From Arthrobacter wenxiniae (GTDB taxonomy: Bacteria; Actinomycetota; Actinomycetes; Actinomycetales; Micrococcaceae): DNA of 64,000 nt. The translations under genes were made by a program, and so were the position numbers. Location: contig NZ_JAAMFM010000013.1 in assembly GCF_013376105.1 (NCBI RefSeq), positions 37,956-101,955 on the forward strand, read 5' to 3'. Below are positions 9,061 through 18,414 of this stretch, in pieces. The notes beneath the pieces were generated by a model. It had not been told where the DNA came from. It did not search any database and was given only the letters and a program-made list of their open reading frames with translations. The first letter of the stretch is position 1; the number at the start of each line of letters is the position of its first letter.

Positions 9061-10041
9061 TCAGTTGCTGCGGAGCCAGCCGGCCAGCTCGGCCGCCCAG
9101 TAGGTCAGGATCATGGTGGCGCCGGCCCGCTTGATGCTGAGCACGGACTCCTCGATGGCTGCGCGGCGGTTGATCCAGCCGTTGGCGGCCGCGGCTTCAA
9201 TCATGGCGTATTCCCCGGAGATTTGGTACGCGGCCACCGGCACCGGGGACATGGCGGCCACGTCCGCCAGGATGTCCAGGTAGCTCATGGCGGGCTTGAC
9301 CATGACGATGTCGGCGCCTTCGGCCAGGTCCAGCTCCACCTCGTGCAGTGCCTCGCGGCGGTTGCCGGCGTCCATCTGGTACGTGCGGCGGTCGCCCTGG
9401 AGCTGGGAGTCGACGGCCTCGCGGAACGGCCCGTAAAACGCGGAGGCGTACTTCGCGGCGTAGGCCAGCACCGCGACGTCGGTGAAGCCGGCGGCGTCCA
9501 GGGCCTGGCGGATCACGCCCACCTGGCCGTCCATCATGCCCGACGGCGCCACCACGTGCGCGCCCGCCCTCGCCTGCGCCACGCCCATCCGGGCATAAAT
9601 GGCCAGCGTGGCGTCATTGTCCACTGCGCCGTTGGCGTCGAGAATCCCGCAGTGGCCGTGGTCGGTGAATTCGTCCAGGCAGAGGTCGCTCATGACCACC
9701 AGCTCGTTGCCCACGGCGGCCCGCACGCTTGCGATGGCCGCATTCAGCACGCCCTCCGGGTCGAGGGAGGCGGTGCCGGCGGCGTCGCGGACGGCGGGAA
9801 TGCCGAACAGCATGATCCCCCCGAGCCCCAGCTCCACGGCCTCGCGGGCGGCGGCCACGAGCGACTGGGTGGTGTGCTGCACCACCCCGGGCATCGACGA
9901 GATCGGCGCAGGTTCGCTGAGCCCTTCGCGGATGAACACGGGCAGGATCAGCTCGGCCGGCGCCAGCCGGTGCTCGGCGACCAGCCGGCGCATGGCCGTG
10001 GTGGTGCGCAGCCTGCGGGGGCGGTGTTGGGGGAAGCTCAC
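9061..10041 (-). CDS. hemB: Porphobilinogen synthase (delta-aminolevulinate dehydratase)
   Basis: A 326-residue enzyme that condenses two 5-aminolevulinate molecules to porphobilinogen. The active-site Lys is in [11 protein letters not shown] (about residue 248), the second conserved Lys region is [16 protein letters not shown], and [13 protein letters not shown] is the other signature. The metal-site segment reads [12 protein letters not shown], with Asp at one of the positions that zinc-type enzymes fill with Cys, so the enzyme is probably not a classic three-Cys zinc type. The start overlaps the hemD stop (ATGA-type overlap 10038-10041). Confidence 0.97.
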   Translation of the reverse strand: MSFPQHRPRRLRTTTAMRRLVAEHRLAPAELILPVFIREGLSEPAPISSMPGVVQHTTQSLVAAAREAVELGLGGIMLFGIPAVRDAAGTASLDPEGVLNAAIASVRAAVGNELVVMSDLCLDEFTDHGHCGILDANGAVDNDATLAIYARMGVAQARAGAHVVAPSGMMDGQVGVIRQALDAAGFTDVAVLAYAAKYASAFYGPFREAVDSQLQGDRRTYQMDAGNRREALHEVELDLAEGADIVMVKPAMSYLDILADVAAMSPVPVAAYQISGEYAMIEAAAANGWINRRAAIEESVLSIKRAGATMILTYWAAELAGWLRSN

Positions 10042-11000
10042 GTGCTCTCTCCTGGGTTGCTGGGGGTGGATTGTTGGACTGCGGCGGCCAGTGCGGCCAC
10101 CAGGCCGGCGGGCGTTGGGTGAACGGCCGTGGCGGCGACCCGCAGGCCCAGCCGCTCGGCCTCGGCCCGCGTGGGCTGCCCGATCGCCACGACCAGGCAG
10201 GCATCCGGCAGCGGCGCCATGGTTGCCGCGACCCTGCGCGCCGCGCTTCCCGAGGCAAGGACGACGGCGTTGATCGCCCCCTCCTGCACCTCACGCGCCG
10301 CCTGGGCGGGGGTGAGCAGCGGGTGGCTGGCCTGGTGGTTTGCAGGCCCCGGGGACGCCCGGTGGAGCACGGCGGTCAGGCGCATGCCCTCCGTGGCGGG
10401 GTAGTCGACCGTCCTGTAGGCGGTGACGGTTTCGGGCGTCCAGCCCTTCGCGGCCAGGCCGTCGGCGAGGGCAGGCCCGGCAAGGTTCGACTGGGGCAGC
10501 AGCACGCGCGCGTTGCCGCCGTCGTCCGCACGGAAGGGGGGCCACAGTGCGACAAGCCCGGCCGCGGACTGCAGGTCGAGAGGCGCCAGCTCGGCATGGA
10601 CCCCCTCAGCTTGCAGAACAGCAACAGAGGTGGGCCCGATCGTGGCCACTTTGGTGCCGGTGGGGATGAGTTCAGCCAGCGAAGTCTCGGCACCCTCACA
10701 CCACTGCTTCAGCGCGCGCACCGTGGTGATGGAGCTGATCACGAGCCAGCGGTACTCCCCCGCGGCAAGCCGGTGGAGGGCATCGCCCAGTACGTCATGA
10801 TCTCCAACCTCAAAGTCAATGACCGGAACCAGCACCGGGTCCGCACCGGCATCCGTCAACGCCGACAGCAAACCGCCGGCCCGGTCAGCACTGCGGGTAA
10901 CCGCCACGCGCAGGCCCGCAAGCGCGCCCTGGGTCTCGACCGGCTCGACCGACGCGACAGGCGCAACCGACGGGCTGGCGCCCTCTCGACTTGCGGTCAC
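10038..11000 (-). CDS. hemD: Uroporphyrinogen-III synthase
   Basis: A 320-residue protein of the poorly conserved HemD family, which closes hydroxymethylbilane with D-ring inversion to uroporphyrinogen III. Visible features are [20 protein letters not shown], a typical opening of the first domain, [13 protein letters not shown], and [14 protein letters not shown] near the C-terminal third. The assignment is also fixed by position between hemC and hemB, with 4-base overlaps on both sides. The first ~25 residues are Ala/Pro-rich and unconserved. Confidence 0.93.
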   Translation of the reverse strand: MTASREGASPSVAPVASVEPVETQGALAGLRVAVTRSADRAGGLLSALTDAGADPVLVPVIDFEVGDHDVLGDALHRLAAGEYRWLVISSITTVRALKQWCEGAETSLAELIPTGTKVATIGPTSVAVLQAEGVHAELAPLDLQSAAGLVALWPPFRADDGGNARVLLPQSNLAGPALADGLAAKGWTPETVTAYRTVDYPATEGMRLTAVLHRASPGPANHQASHPLLTPAQAAREVQEGAINAVVLASGSAARRVAATMAPLPDACLVVAIGQPTRAEAERLGLRVAATAVHPTPAGLVAALAAAVQQSTPSNPGEST

Positions 11001-11992
11001 TTTGCCGAGCCGGACAGATCCGCCAGGTCCGCGGCGCCGCCGGCGAGCAGTTCCTCGGCCAGTTCGATCCCGAGGAGGGTGGCGCCCACGCTGGTGAGCC
11101 CGTCGGTGGCCTTCTTCAGGCGGAGCGAGCGGGCACCGTCGAGCGAGCAGACCACGGCCTCAAGGTACAGCATCGACCCCTTGCGGAACGCGAACGCCCC
11201 GACGGGTGCGGCACAGCCGGCCTCCAGCCGGGCCAGCAGGGCACGCTCGGCGGTCACGGCAAGGCGCGTGTCGGCGTCGTCCACGGCGGCCAGCGCCCGG
11301 CCCAGGACACCGCTCGGCTCGGCGTCGGCGGTGCGGCACTCCAAGGCCAGGGCGCCCTGGCCGGGCGCCGGGAGCATGACGTCCGCCTCCAGGTATTCGG
11401 TGACGGTGTCCAGCCGGCCGATGCGGGAAAGTCCCGCGGCGGCCAGCACGACGGCGTCAAGGTCGCCCGTCTTGCCGGGCACCACCGCGGCGGGGGCGTT
11501 GCCGGGCAGCCCGGCCACCCGTCCCAGCCGGGTGTCGACGTTGCCGCGGATGTCCACGATCATCAGGTCCGGGCGGGCGGCCAGCAGCTGGGCCGCGCGG
11601 CGCGGGGAGCCGGTGCCCACGGAGGCGCCGGCCGGCAGCTCCGCGAGCGACAGCGAGTCGCGCGAGCAGAGGGCGTCGCGGGGGTCCACGCGCGCGGGCA
11701 CGGCGGCCAGGGTGAGGCCGGGCACGGCGGCCGTGGGCAGGTCCTTGAGCGAGTGGACGGCCACGTCAACGCCACCATCCAGGACGGCGGCGCGCAGGGC
11801 CGCGGCGAACACTCCGGTGCCGCCCATCTGGGACAGCGGGCCGGTGAGGACGTCGCCGTCGGTCCTGACGGTGACAATCTCCGCCTCAAAGCCGCCCACG
11901 CCGGTCAGGACGTCGGCTATCTGGCCGGTCTGGCCCAGGGCCAGCCTGCTTCCGCGGGTGCCGACTTTCACGGACGCAACTATTTCAGTCAT
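10997..11992 (-). CDS. hemC: Hydroxymethylbilane synthase (porphobilinogen deaminase)
   Basis: A 331-residue enzyme joining four porphobilinogens into hydroxymethylbilane. VGTRGSRLALGQTGQIADVL opens domain 1, VAVHSLKDLPT is the substrate-binding segment, and Cys about residue 260 in LEAGCAAPVGAF carries the dipyrromethane cofactor. Arginines for cofactor binding are in GNVDTRLGRV. It starts five bases after the ferrochelatase stop and overlaps hemD by four bases, so it is translated from the same message. Confidence 0.97.
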   Translation of the reverse strand: MTEIVASVKVGTRGSRLALGQTGQIADVLTGVGGFEAEIVTVRTDGDVLTGPLSQMGGTGVFAAALRAAVLDGGVDVAVHSLKDLPTAAVPGLTLAAVPARVDPRDALCSRDSLSLAELPAGASVGTGSPRRAAQLLAARPDLMIVDIRGNVDTRLGRVAGLPGNAPAAVVPGKTGDLDAVVLAAAGLSRIGRLDTVTEYLEADVMLPAPGQGALALECRTADAEPSGVLGRALAAVDDADTRLAVTAERALLARLEAGCAAPVGAFAFRKGSMLYLEAVVCSLDGARSLRLKKATDGLTSVGATLLGIELAEELLAGGAADLADLSGSAK

Positions 11993-11997
11993 GGGGA

Positions 11998-13173
11998 CTA
12001 GGAACCACTTCCGGCGGCCACGAGGCCCACGGGGCTGCCGACTTCGGATATGGCCGGCTTCTCACCGCGGAAGTTGGCGCAGCACCCCGGGTTGCAGACG
12101 TCGTACCACGGGCCGAGCCCGGTCATGGCCGGACGCTCGGCGACGTGGTTCTCCACCGTTCGCTCGCAGATCAGGTCGACCAGTCCGGTGACGAATTTTT
12201 GGTGCGTGGAAGGGGTCGGGGCCCTGTCGAAGGCCAGGCCGAGTTCCTCGCAGGTTTCCTTGGCTTCGGTGTCCAGGTCCCAGACAACCTCCATGTGGTC
12301 GCTGACAAACCCCAGCGGGACCACCACAACGCCCTTGGTGCCGTCGGCGGCCAGTTGGGTGATGGCGTCGTTGATGTCCGGTTCAAGCCAGGGCACGTGC
12401 GGTGCCCCGGAGCGCGACTGGTACACCAGGGACCAGTCCTGGGCCGCATCGACCCGGGCCATGATGGCCTCGGCGTTGGCCAGGTGCTGGGCCACGTAGG
12501 CGGAGCCCTCGGCGAATTCACGCGGCTCGTTCACGGAGTTGCCGGCTGCTTCGGCGTCGCGCGTCGGGATGGAGTGCGTGGCGAAGAGGACGTGCACCGG
12601 GGCGTCCGGGGTGCCTGCGGCGGCAAGGTCGGCGCGGACCTTGGCCAGTGACGCGGCGGTGCCTTCAATGAACGGTTCCACAAATCCGGGGTGGTCAAAG
12701 TACTGGCGCACCTTGTCCACGGCGAGCTTGCCGTCCAGGCCCGTTTCCGTCAGGGCCATGCCGATGTCCTCGCGGTACTGCCGGCAGCTGGAGTAGCAGG
12801 AGTAGGCGCTGGTGGTGAGCATGAGCAGGCGGCGTTGGCCGGCGTCGTAGGCATCCTGGAGGACCGCCGGGATGTAGGGGTCCCAGTTGCGGTTGCCCCA
12901 CAGGACGGGCAGCTCGATGTTGCGCGCGGCAAGCTCGGCCTCCAGTGCCGCCTTCAGGGCCCGGTTCTGGGCGTTGATGGGGCTGATGCCGCCGTTGGCG
13001 CGGTAGTGGTGGCTGACCTCTTCGAGGCGCTCGTCGGGGATGCCGCGGCCGCGGGTGACGTTGCGCAGGAAGGGCAGGACGTCGTCCTGGCCCTCCGGCC
13101 CGCCAAAGGAGGCGAGCAGGATGGCGTCGTAGTGCTGTGGCTCTGACACGGGAGCACCGCTGAATGCGGTCAT
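11998..13173 (-). CDS. hemH: Coproporphyrin III ferrochelatase
   Basis: A 391-residue ferrochelatase (also called CpfC). The start ATG at 13173 overlaps the hemQ stop (ATGA) and gives DAILLASFGGPEGQDDVLPFL, the family's opening. LWGNRNWDPY, LMLTTSAYSCYSSCRQYRED and VLFATHSIP are typical, the last with the metal-binding His region. In organisms with HemQ, the enzyme inserts iron into coproporphyrin III, not protoporphyrin, and the presence of hemQ here supports that. A longer in-frame extension upstream overlaps hemQ completely and is not used. Confidence 0.96.
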   Translation of the reverse strand: MTAFSGAPVSEPQHYDAILLASFGGPEGQDDVLPFLRNVTRGRGIPDERLEEVSHHYRANGGISPINAQNRALKAALEAELAARNIELPVLWGNRNWDPYIPAVLQDAYDAGQRRLLMLTTSAYSCYSSCRQYREDIGMALTETGLDGKLAVDKVRQYFDHPGFVEPFIEGTAASLAKVRADLAAAGTPDAPVHVLFATHSIPTRDAEAAGNSVNEPREFAEGSAYVAQHLANAEAIMARVDAAQDWSLVYQSRSGAPHVPWLEPDINDAITQLAADGTKGVVVVPLGFVSDHMEVVWDLDTEAKETCEELGLAFDRAPTPSTHQKFVTGLVDLICERTVENHVAERPAMTGLGPWYDVCNPGCCANFRGEKPAISEVGSPVGLVAAGSGS

Positions 13174-13880
13174 CGCAGGACCTCTGCAACCTCGGCTGCG
13201 CTGATCCGGCGCCCGGTGTAGAAGGGGATTTCCTCGCGCACGTGCAGGCGGGCGTCGGTGGAGCGCAGGTGGCGCATCATGTCCACCAGCTCGGTGAGGT
13301 CGTCGGCTTCCAGGCCCAGCAGCCACTCCCAGTCGCCCAGCGCGAAGGCGGAGACGGTGTTGGACAGGACGTTGGGAAAGTCCCGGCCCAGCATGCCGTG
13401 GTCGCGCAGCATGCGGCTGCGGTCCTCGGCGGGCAGGATGTACCAGTCGTAGGAACGCACGAACGGGTAGACGCAAACCCAGCCCTTGGGAGCATTCGGT
13501 CCCATGTAGGACGGGGCGTGGCTCTTGGCGAACTCGGCCTCGCGGTGCACGCCCATGGCGGACCAGGAGATCTCGGTGGCGGCAAACAGCTCCAGGCGGC
13601 GGATGCTGCGCACAGCCTGCTGCAGGCCCTCGGGCTTGGGACCCACCAGCCAGACCATGACGTCGGCGTCGTTGCGCATGGCGGAGACGTCATAGGCCCC
13701 GCGCAGCGTGATGTTCTCGGCGGCCAGGGAGGCGGCCAGCTCGTCAAAGGCGGCAACGGCGCCGTCGCCGCCGGTGAACGAGCCGGTGCGCTTGAAGACG
13801 GTCCACAGCGTGAACGGCGTGGCCAGGGCGTCGGCCGGCTCAGAGGTTTTGGTGACAGATTCCGCGAAAGTGTGGCTCAT
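13170..13880 (-). CDS. hemQ: Coproheme decarboxylase (HemQ/ChdC)
   Basis: A 236-residue chlorite-dismutase-fold protein that makes heme b by oxidative decarboxylation of iron-coproporphyrin, the last step of the coproporphyrin-dependent pathway. Typical segments are FTLWTVFKRTG, DVMVWLVGPKPEGLQ, FVRSYDWYILP with the Tyr-rich catalytic stretch, and GDWEWLLGLEADDLTELVDMM. It is the first gene of the hemQ-H-C-D-B-L operon. Its promoter must lie in the 304-base gap upstream. Confidence 0.96.
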   Translation of the reverse strand: MSHTFAESVTKTSEPADALATPFTLWTVFKRTGSFTGGDGAVAAFDELAASLAAENITLRGAYDVSAMRNDADVMVWLVGPKPEGLQQAVRSIRRLELFAATEISWSAMGVHREAEFAKSHAPSYMGPNAPKGWVCVYPFVRSYDWYILPAEDRSRMLRDHGMLGRDFPNVLSNTVSAFALGDWEWLLGLEADDLTELVDMMRHLRSTDARLHVREEIPFYTGRRISAAEVAEVLR

Positions 13881-14184
13881 GGCTTCAAGTTTGCACCCAA
13901 GGGAGCGGAAATCTGAAACCCGGCTTCTCTACATGACGTAGAAAGTGCGCAAGGTCACTGATCTGCCTCCGGCTTGCCTGGGTCATCCCTGCCCCGCGGT
14001 CAATCGTTCACCCCTGCGGCCCAAACCGCCTGGATGCGCCAGGAGCACTCCGCGGGGACGCGCGCATGGCCGTGCCGCGACCCCTTCCGCGCCGGGCGCG
14101 GGGCGGGCCCGGCGCAGCTCAGTGTCATGCGTACGGCCCCGGCCGTCCCAGCCGGCACCCCGGGCAAGCCGGAAATGCCCAATG
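13881..14184 (-). other. Gap between hemY and hemQ
   Basis: No gene is supported in these 304 bases. The part near hemY holds a strong GC hairpin that would end the hemE-hemY transcript. The part near hemQ (13881-13970) is AT-richer and probably contains the promoter for the hemQ operon; TTGCGC followed by TAGAGA on the minus strand is a weak candidate with short spacing. Confidence 0.45.
14089..14115 (-). terminator. Hairpin downstream of hemY
   Basis: GCGCCGGG at 14089-14096 pairs perfectly with CCCGGCGC at 14108-14115 around an 11-base loop, about 70 bases past the hemY stop. There is no T-run, so factor-independent ending is uncertain. It splits the heme genes into two minus-strand units. 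Confidence 0.35.
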
Positions 14185-15717
14185 TCACGTTGTCGACACG
14201 CCGTCCCCCACGCTGTCCAGCACGGCGCGGACCTGCCGCCGCGTCCCCGCCACGACGGCGGCCAGCCCGTTGCCGGACATCCAGCCGCCCGTCAGGACCA
14301 GCCCGGGGTGCCTTTGGGCCAGGGCGTGGATCTGCGCCACCTTGGCCTGATGCCCGACGGCGGCAAATGGCAGTGCGCCCTTCCAGCGGACAATGTCCGC
14401 CCCCAGGACGTCGTCCCCCGTGACCGGCACGCCCAGCAGCGTGGTGGCGTCGGCGAGTGCCGTGGCGACGAGTTGGCGCTCGTCCTCCGGGCGCGCCGTG
14501 AGCCGGACGGCATCCGCCGCCGTGCCGGCACGGCCGTAGGAAAGCCGCAGGACGTGCGTTCCGGGCCCGGTGGAATCGGCCAGCCATTGCCATTTGGCCG
14601 TGGCGTGGGTCAGCGCCTTCGCCGCGATGCCGGGGGTTTGCGGCGCCACGAGGACGCCGGTGCCGCGCGGCTTGGAGTCCAGTTCCGGCACGTCCACCAC
14701 GAGCGTGACCAGGCGGATGTCCGGCCCGGGGGCGGGGGCAAACGGGAGCAGTTCCGGAAGTTCCGGGGCCAGCAGCTTCACGGCGGTGGGGCCGTCGGTG
14801 GCAACGACCAGCAGCTCGACGGTGTCACTGCCGGTGTCCGGGCCGGCCGCCCAGTCCACGGTCCAGCGGGAGGGGAAGCCGGCGCCGTGCCGGGCAGCGC
14901 CCGCGGGTGCGCGGCGGATGGCGGTGACGGCGTGCCCGGGGTGCAGGGCCGCGCCCGTGTCGGCCAGCCGCGCCACGAGCGCCGCGACCAGGGTGTGCAT
15001 GCCGCCGACGAGCCCGCCCACGGCGGAGCCGGGCTTGCTGCCGGAATGGCCGGCGGCCGAGCGTTGCGCGGCCACGGCGGCGACGAGGGAACCGTGCTCG
15101 CGGATGCCTGCGCGCAGGCCGGGAGCCACCATGTCCACGTCCAGGACCTCGGGGTCGGCGGAGTGCACGCCGGCCACCACGGGTGCCACGAGCCGCTCCA
15201 GCACGCGGCGGCCCATGCGGGCGCGGACCAGCTCGGCCACGCTGCACTCGGCCTCGGTGGTGCCCACGCTGGCGGGCATCTTCGCGTCAAGGGCTGCCCG
15301 CAGCAGGCCGGAGGCGCCCAGCGCCTCGCGCACCTCGGGGGCCTGGAGGTCCGACGGGATCCCCAGGATGCCGGTGCGCGGCAGCGGCACGGGGCCGTCC
15401 GGCAGCCAGACCCACGCTCCCGCCGGGTCCGGTGCCACAATGTTCTTCGCCAGGCCCACTTCCGCGGCGAGCTCGGCCACGGCGGAGCTGCGCGTGGCGA
15501 ACGACTCCGCCCCGCTGTCCAGGGCCAGCCCGGCCACCTCGTGGACGCCCACACAGCCGCCCCAGGAGGAGGCGGCGTCGTACACGCCCACCTGCCAGCC
15601 GGCAGCCTGCAGGTCCATGGCCGCGAGCAGGCCGGACACGCCGCCGCCCACCACCGCGGCACGCCGGGCGGACGCGGACGCCGTGCGGGGCCGCGGGGTG
15701 TACTTGTTCCGGTCCAT
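14185..15717 (-). CDS. hemY: Coproporphyrinogen III oxidase, oxygen-dependent (HemY/CgoX)
   Basis: A 510-residue FAD enzyme. The dinucleotide-binding motif is VVGGGVSGLLAAMDLQAAG at about residues 22-40, followed by FATRSSAVAELAAEVGL. The C-terminal part has the family's RWKGALPFAAVGHQAKV and LTGGWMSGNGLAAVVAGTR. In actinobacteria this protein oxidises coproporphyrinogen III to coproporphyrin III, feeding HemH and HemQ; older annotation calls it protoporphyrinogen oxidase. It follows hemE by 18 bases and is the last gene of that unit. The middle of the protein is rich in Ala/Gly insertions. Confidence 0.93.
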   Translation of the reverse strand: MDRNKYTPRPRTASASARRAAVVGGGVSGLLAAMDLQAAGWQVGVYDAASSWGGCVGVHEVAGLALDSGAESFATRSSAVAELAAEVGLAKNIVAPDPAGAWVWLPDGPVPLPRTGILGIPSDLQAPEVREALGASGLLRAALDAKMPASVGTTEAECSVAELVRARMGRRVLERLVAPVVAGVHSADPEVLDVDMVAPGLRAGIREHGSLVAAVAAQRSAAGHSGSKPGSAVGGLVGGMHTLVAALVARLADTGAALHPGHAVTAIRRAPAGAARHGAGFPSRWTVDWAAGPDTGSDTVELLVVATDGPTAVKLLAPELPELLPFAPAPGPDIRLVTLVVDVPELDSKPRGTGVLVAPQTPGIAAKALTHATAKWQWLADSTGPGTHVLRLSYGRAGTAADAVRLTARPEDERQLVATALADATTLLGVPVTGDDVLGADIVRWKGALPFAAVGHQAKVAQIHALAQRHPGLVLTGGWMSGNGLAAVVAGTRRQVRAVLDSVGDGVSTT

Positions 15718-15735
15718 GGCTCTCCCTGCCGTCCG

Positions 15736-16797
15736 TTACGGTTCGATCGAGTGGATCAATTCGACCACGCGCGTCAGCACGGCCGGATCGGTGTCCGGGG
15801 GGACGCCGTGACCCAGGTTGAGCACGTGTGCCGGGGCGGCGGCGCCGGCGGCAATGACGTCGCGGACGTGCGCCTCAAGGACGGACCAGGGGGCGCCCAG
15901 CAGCGCGGGGTCGATGTTGCCCTGCAGCGGCACGCGCCCGCCCAGGCGGCGGTTGGCCTCGTCCAGGGGCAGGCGGTAGTCCACGCCCATGACGTCGACG
16001 CCCACGTTGAGCATGGCACCGAGGAGTTCGGAGGTGCCCGTGCCGAAGTGGATGAGCGGGACGTCCAGGTCGCGGACGTGGTCCAGGGCCCGGGCCGACG
16101 CCGGGGCCACATGTTCCGTGTAGTCGTCCAGTCCCAGCGACCCCGCCCAGGAGTCAAAGAGCTGGGCCGCGCTGGCGCCGGCCTCCACCTGGGCGCGTAG
16201 GAACTTCCCGGAGGCGTCCGCAGCCCAGTTCATGAGGGCGCCCCACACCTCGGGGTCGGCGTGCATCATGGTGCGCGGGCCCAGGTGGTCGCGGGACGGG
16301 CGGCCCTCCACCATGTAGGCGGCCACGGTGAACGGGGCGCCGGCGAACCCGATGAGCGGGGTATGGCCCAGTTCCTGCACAGTCAGGGCCACGGCTTCGC
16401 GGATGGGATCCAGGGCCCCATCCTCCAGCTCCGGGAGGTTGGCCACATCCTCGGCGGTGCGGACGGGGCGGTCCAGCACGGGGCCCACGCCGGGAACTAT
16501 GTCCACGCCCACGCCGGCGAGCTTGAGCGGGATGACGATGTCGGAAAAGAAGATGGCGGCGTCCACGTCGTGGCGGCGCACTGGCTGCAGCGTGATTTCG
16601 GCGGCCATGGCCGGCTTGAGGCAGGACTCCAGCATGGTGGTTCCCACGCGCAGCTCGCGGTATTCGGGCAGGGAACGCCCGGCCTGGCGCATGAACCAGA
16701 CGGGCCGGCGGCTCGGCCTGCCGCCGCGATAGGCGGTGATCAGCGGGGAGTTGGCGGTGCGGCCATCCATCAAGGGGTGATTTGGGCGGAGAGTCAT
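15736..16797 (-). CDS. hemE: Uroporphyrinogen decarboxylase
   Basis: A 353-residue enzyme that removes four carboxyl groups from uroporphyrinogen III to give coproporphyrinogen III. Signatures are PVWFMRQAGRSLPEYRELR with the substrate-binding arginines, AAIFFSDIVIPLKLAG with the catalytic Asp, LIGFAGAPFTVAAYMVEG, and VLNLGHGVPPDTDP. It begins the hemE-hemY unit and diverges from hemA across a 161-base region that holds a candidate iron-responsive operator. Confidence 0.97.
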   Translation of the reverse strand: MTLRPNHPLMDGRTANSPLITAYRGGRPSRRPVWFMRQAGRSLPEYRELRVGTTMLESCLKPAMAAEITLQPVRRHDVDAAIFFSDIVIPLKLAGVGVDIVPGVGPVLDRPVRTAEDVANLPELEDGALDPIREAVALTVQELGHTPLIGFAGAPFTVAAYMVEGRPSRDHLGPRTMMHADPEVWGALMNWAADASGKFLRAQVEAGASAAQLFDSWAGSLGLDDYTEHVAPASARALDHVRDLDVPLIHFGTGTSELLGAMLNVGVDVMGVDYRLPLDEANRRLGGRVPLQGNIDPALLGAPWSVLEAHVRDVIAAGAAAPAHVLNLGHGVPPDTDPAVLTRVVELIHSIEP

Positions 16798-16900
16798 GGC
16801 ACCACCATACAGAGGGAACGGCCCATGATTTTGCGCACAGGCGTCCGCCCGCAGCTCGCGCAGCCATGGGCGCGGCCTCTGGAAAGCGGGGTTTTTGCTG

Positions 16901-16919
16901 ACAGGTTAGGATGACCTGT
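16901..16919. promoter_or_regulatory. Candidate DtxR/IdeR-type iron box between hemE and hemA
   Basis: The sequence ACAGGTTAGGATGACCTGT is an inverted repeat (GACAGGT and ACCTGTC arms when one flanking base is included on each side). Its core AGGTTAGGATGACCT matches the DtxR/IdeR consensus AGGTTAGGCTAACCT at 13 of 15 positions; the outer two bases on each side do not match. It lies 40 bases before the hemA GTG and about 104 bases from the hemE start, a suitable place for control of both. Binding by an iron regulator is inferred. Confidence 0.5.
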
Positions 16920-16958
16920 CTCTAAAACAGGGTTCGCAAGGTTTACCATGGAGGCATT

Positions 16959-18329
16959 GTGGTTCTCTTTTCCTTAGTTGCCTCGCACTCCAGCCTTGAC
17001 CTCGAAACCGTGGCCCGCCTCAGCGCCGGCGCGGCCGAGGTCGGTGCCGACGTCGTGGCCGGTGACAACGACGTGGTGGGCATGGTGACCCTGGCCACCT
17101 GCAACCGGTTCGAGCTGTATGCCCAGGCCCGCACGGCGGAGGACGTCGAATCGGCGCGCAGCAGCATTGTGGCAGCCGTCAGCGCCCGCACCGGACTCAG
17201 CGAACGCCAGGTGTCCAACGCCCTTGCCACCCGGCAGGGCCCGGCGGTACCCCGCCACCTCTTTGCCGTCAGCACCGGCCTGGAATCCGCCGTGGTGGGC
17301 GAGCGCGAAATTGCCGGGCAGGTGCGCCGCGCACTGAGTTTCGCGCAGGAGGCCGGCGTCAGCACCCCCGCCCTGGTGCGCCTGTTCCAGGCGGCCTCCA
17401 AGACCGCCAAGGACGTGGGCGCCCAGACGGCGCTCGGCCGGCGCGGCATGTCCATCGTGTCCGTGGCCCTGGATCTGGCCGCCGAGCTGCAGGACGCCCC
17501 GTCGCTGGCCGGCAGGACCGCCGTGCTGTTCGGCACGGGCGCCTATGCCGGCGCCGCCATGGCTCAGCTGGCGCAGCGCGGCTGCACCGACATTCGGGTC
17601 TACTCCGCGTCGGGCCGGGCTGAAACCTTTGTGGCCTCCCGCGGCGGCACGGCGCTCGGCGACGACAGCCTGCCGGCCGCCCTCGCGGCGGCACACCTGC
17701 TGCTGGGCTGCAGCGGCATGGACCGCCAGGTGGCGGCCGCAGACATTGCCCCGCTGCGCGGCGCGGGTTCGCCGCAGCTGACGGTCATTGACCTGGCCCT
17801 CACGCACGACTTTGCCCCGGACATTGCCGAGCTGCCCGGGGTGGACCTGCTCACCCTGGAAACCGTGCGCCAGGCGGCACCGGCGGAGCAGTCCGCCACG
17901 CTGGTGGAGGCCGCCACCCTGGTGGCCGACGCCGCCACGACCTTTGAGCAGGCGCAAAACGCGCGCTCGCTGGACCACGCCATTGTGGCACTGCGCCGGC
18001 ACACGATGGCCGTGCTCGACGACGAGATCGCCAAGATCCGCCAGCAGCACGGCTGCACGGCCGCCACGGCCGAGGTGGAATTTGCCATGCGCCGCATGGT
18101 CAAGCAGCTCCTCCACGTGCCCACCGTCAGGGCCAAGGAACTGGCCGCGTCCGGCGACGCCGAAAGCTACCTCGCCGCCCTGGATGCGCTCTACGGGCTC
18201 AAGTTGGAACCTGCCGCGCTGGGCGCGGCCGCCGAGGCAAGCCTGCGGGGCGGCGCGGGGGACGCCGGCGGGTCAAAGCTGGGCGGCGCGGCAGGCGGAC
18301 GGCGTTCGGGAAGCCAGCGCCTGGCCTGA
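16959..18329 (+). CDS. hemA: Glutamyl-tRNA reductase
   Basis: A 456-residue NADPH enzyme that reduces glutamyl-tRNA to glutamate-1-semialdehyde, the committed step of C5 heme synthesis. The catalytic Cys48 lies in [30 protein letters not shown] and [10 protein letters not shown] (NADPH domain) follow, and [19 protein letters not shown] marks the dimerisation helix. The GTG start is chosen because GGAGG lies just upstream and an ATG at 16948 is out of frame. The C-terminal ~35 residues are a Gly/Ala-rich tail. The gene diverges from hemE and supplies HemL at the other end of the cluster. Confidence 0.96.
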   Translation: MVLFSLVASHSSLDLETVARLSAGAAEVGADVVAGDNDVVGMVTLATCNRFELYAQARTAEDVESARSSIVAAVSARTGLSERQVSNALATRQGPAVPRHLFAVSTGLESAVVGEREIAGQVRRALSFAQEAGVSTPALVRLFQAASKTAKDVGAQTALGRRGMSIVSVALDLAAELQDAPSLAGRTAVLFGTGAYAGAAMAQLAQRGCTDIRVYSASGRAETFVASRGGTALGDDSLPAALAAAHLLLGCSGMDRQVAAADIAPLRGAGSPQLTVIDLALTHDFAPDIAELPGVDLLTLETVRQAAPAEQSATLVEAATLVADAATTFEQAQNARSLDHAIVALRRHTMAVLDDEIAKIRQQHGCTAATAEVEFAMRRMVKQLLHVPTVRAKELAASGDAESYLAALDALYGLKLEPAALGAAAEASLRGGAGDAGGSKLGGAAGGRRSGSQRLA

Positions 18330-18414
18330 CAGGCTTCCAGCGCCTGGCGATGGGCCCCAGCCCGGCGCGTCGACGCCCGTCAGTTCCGCTGAAACTTCAC
18401 ACGGCTTGGCGGCG

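Noticed and set aside
10071..12191. Plus-strand ORF of 706 codons across the hem genes
   Set aside because: It is the antisense shadow of hemD and hemC, rich in Gly, Arg and Pro, with no domain.
13945..16200. Plus-strand ORF of 751 codons across hemY and hemE
   Set aside because: Composition is an antisense artefact of high third-position GC; the minus-strand genes are clear family members.
18314..18348. Two copies of CCAGCGCCTGGC after hemA
   Set aside because: A short repeat at the 3' end of a Gly/Ala-rich tail; no stem with a T-run, so no terminator is claimed.
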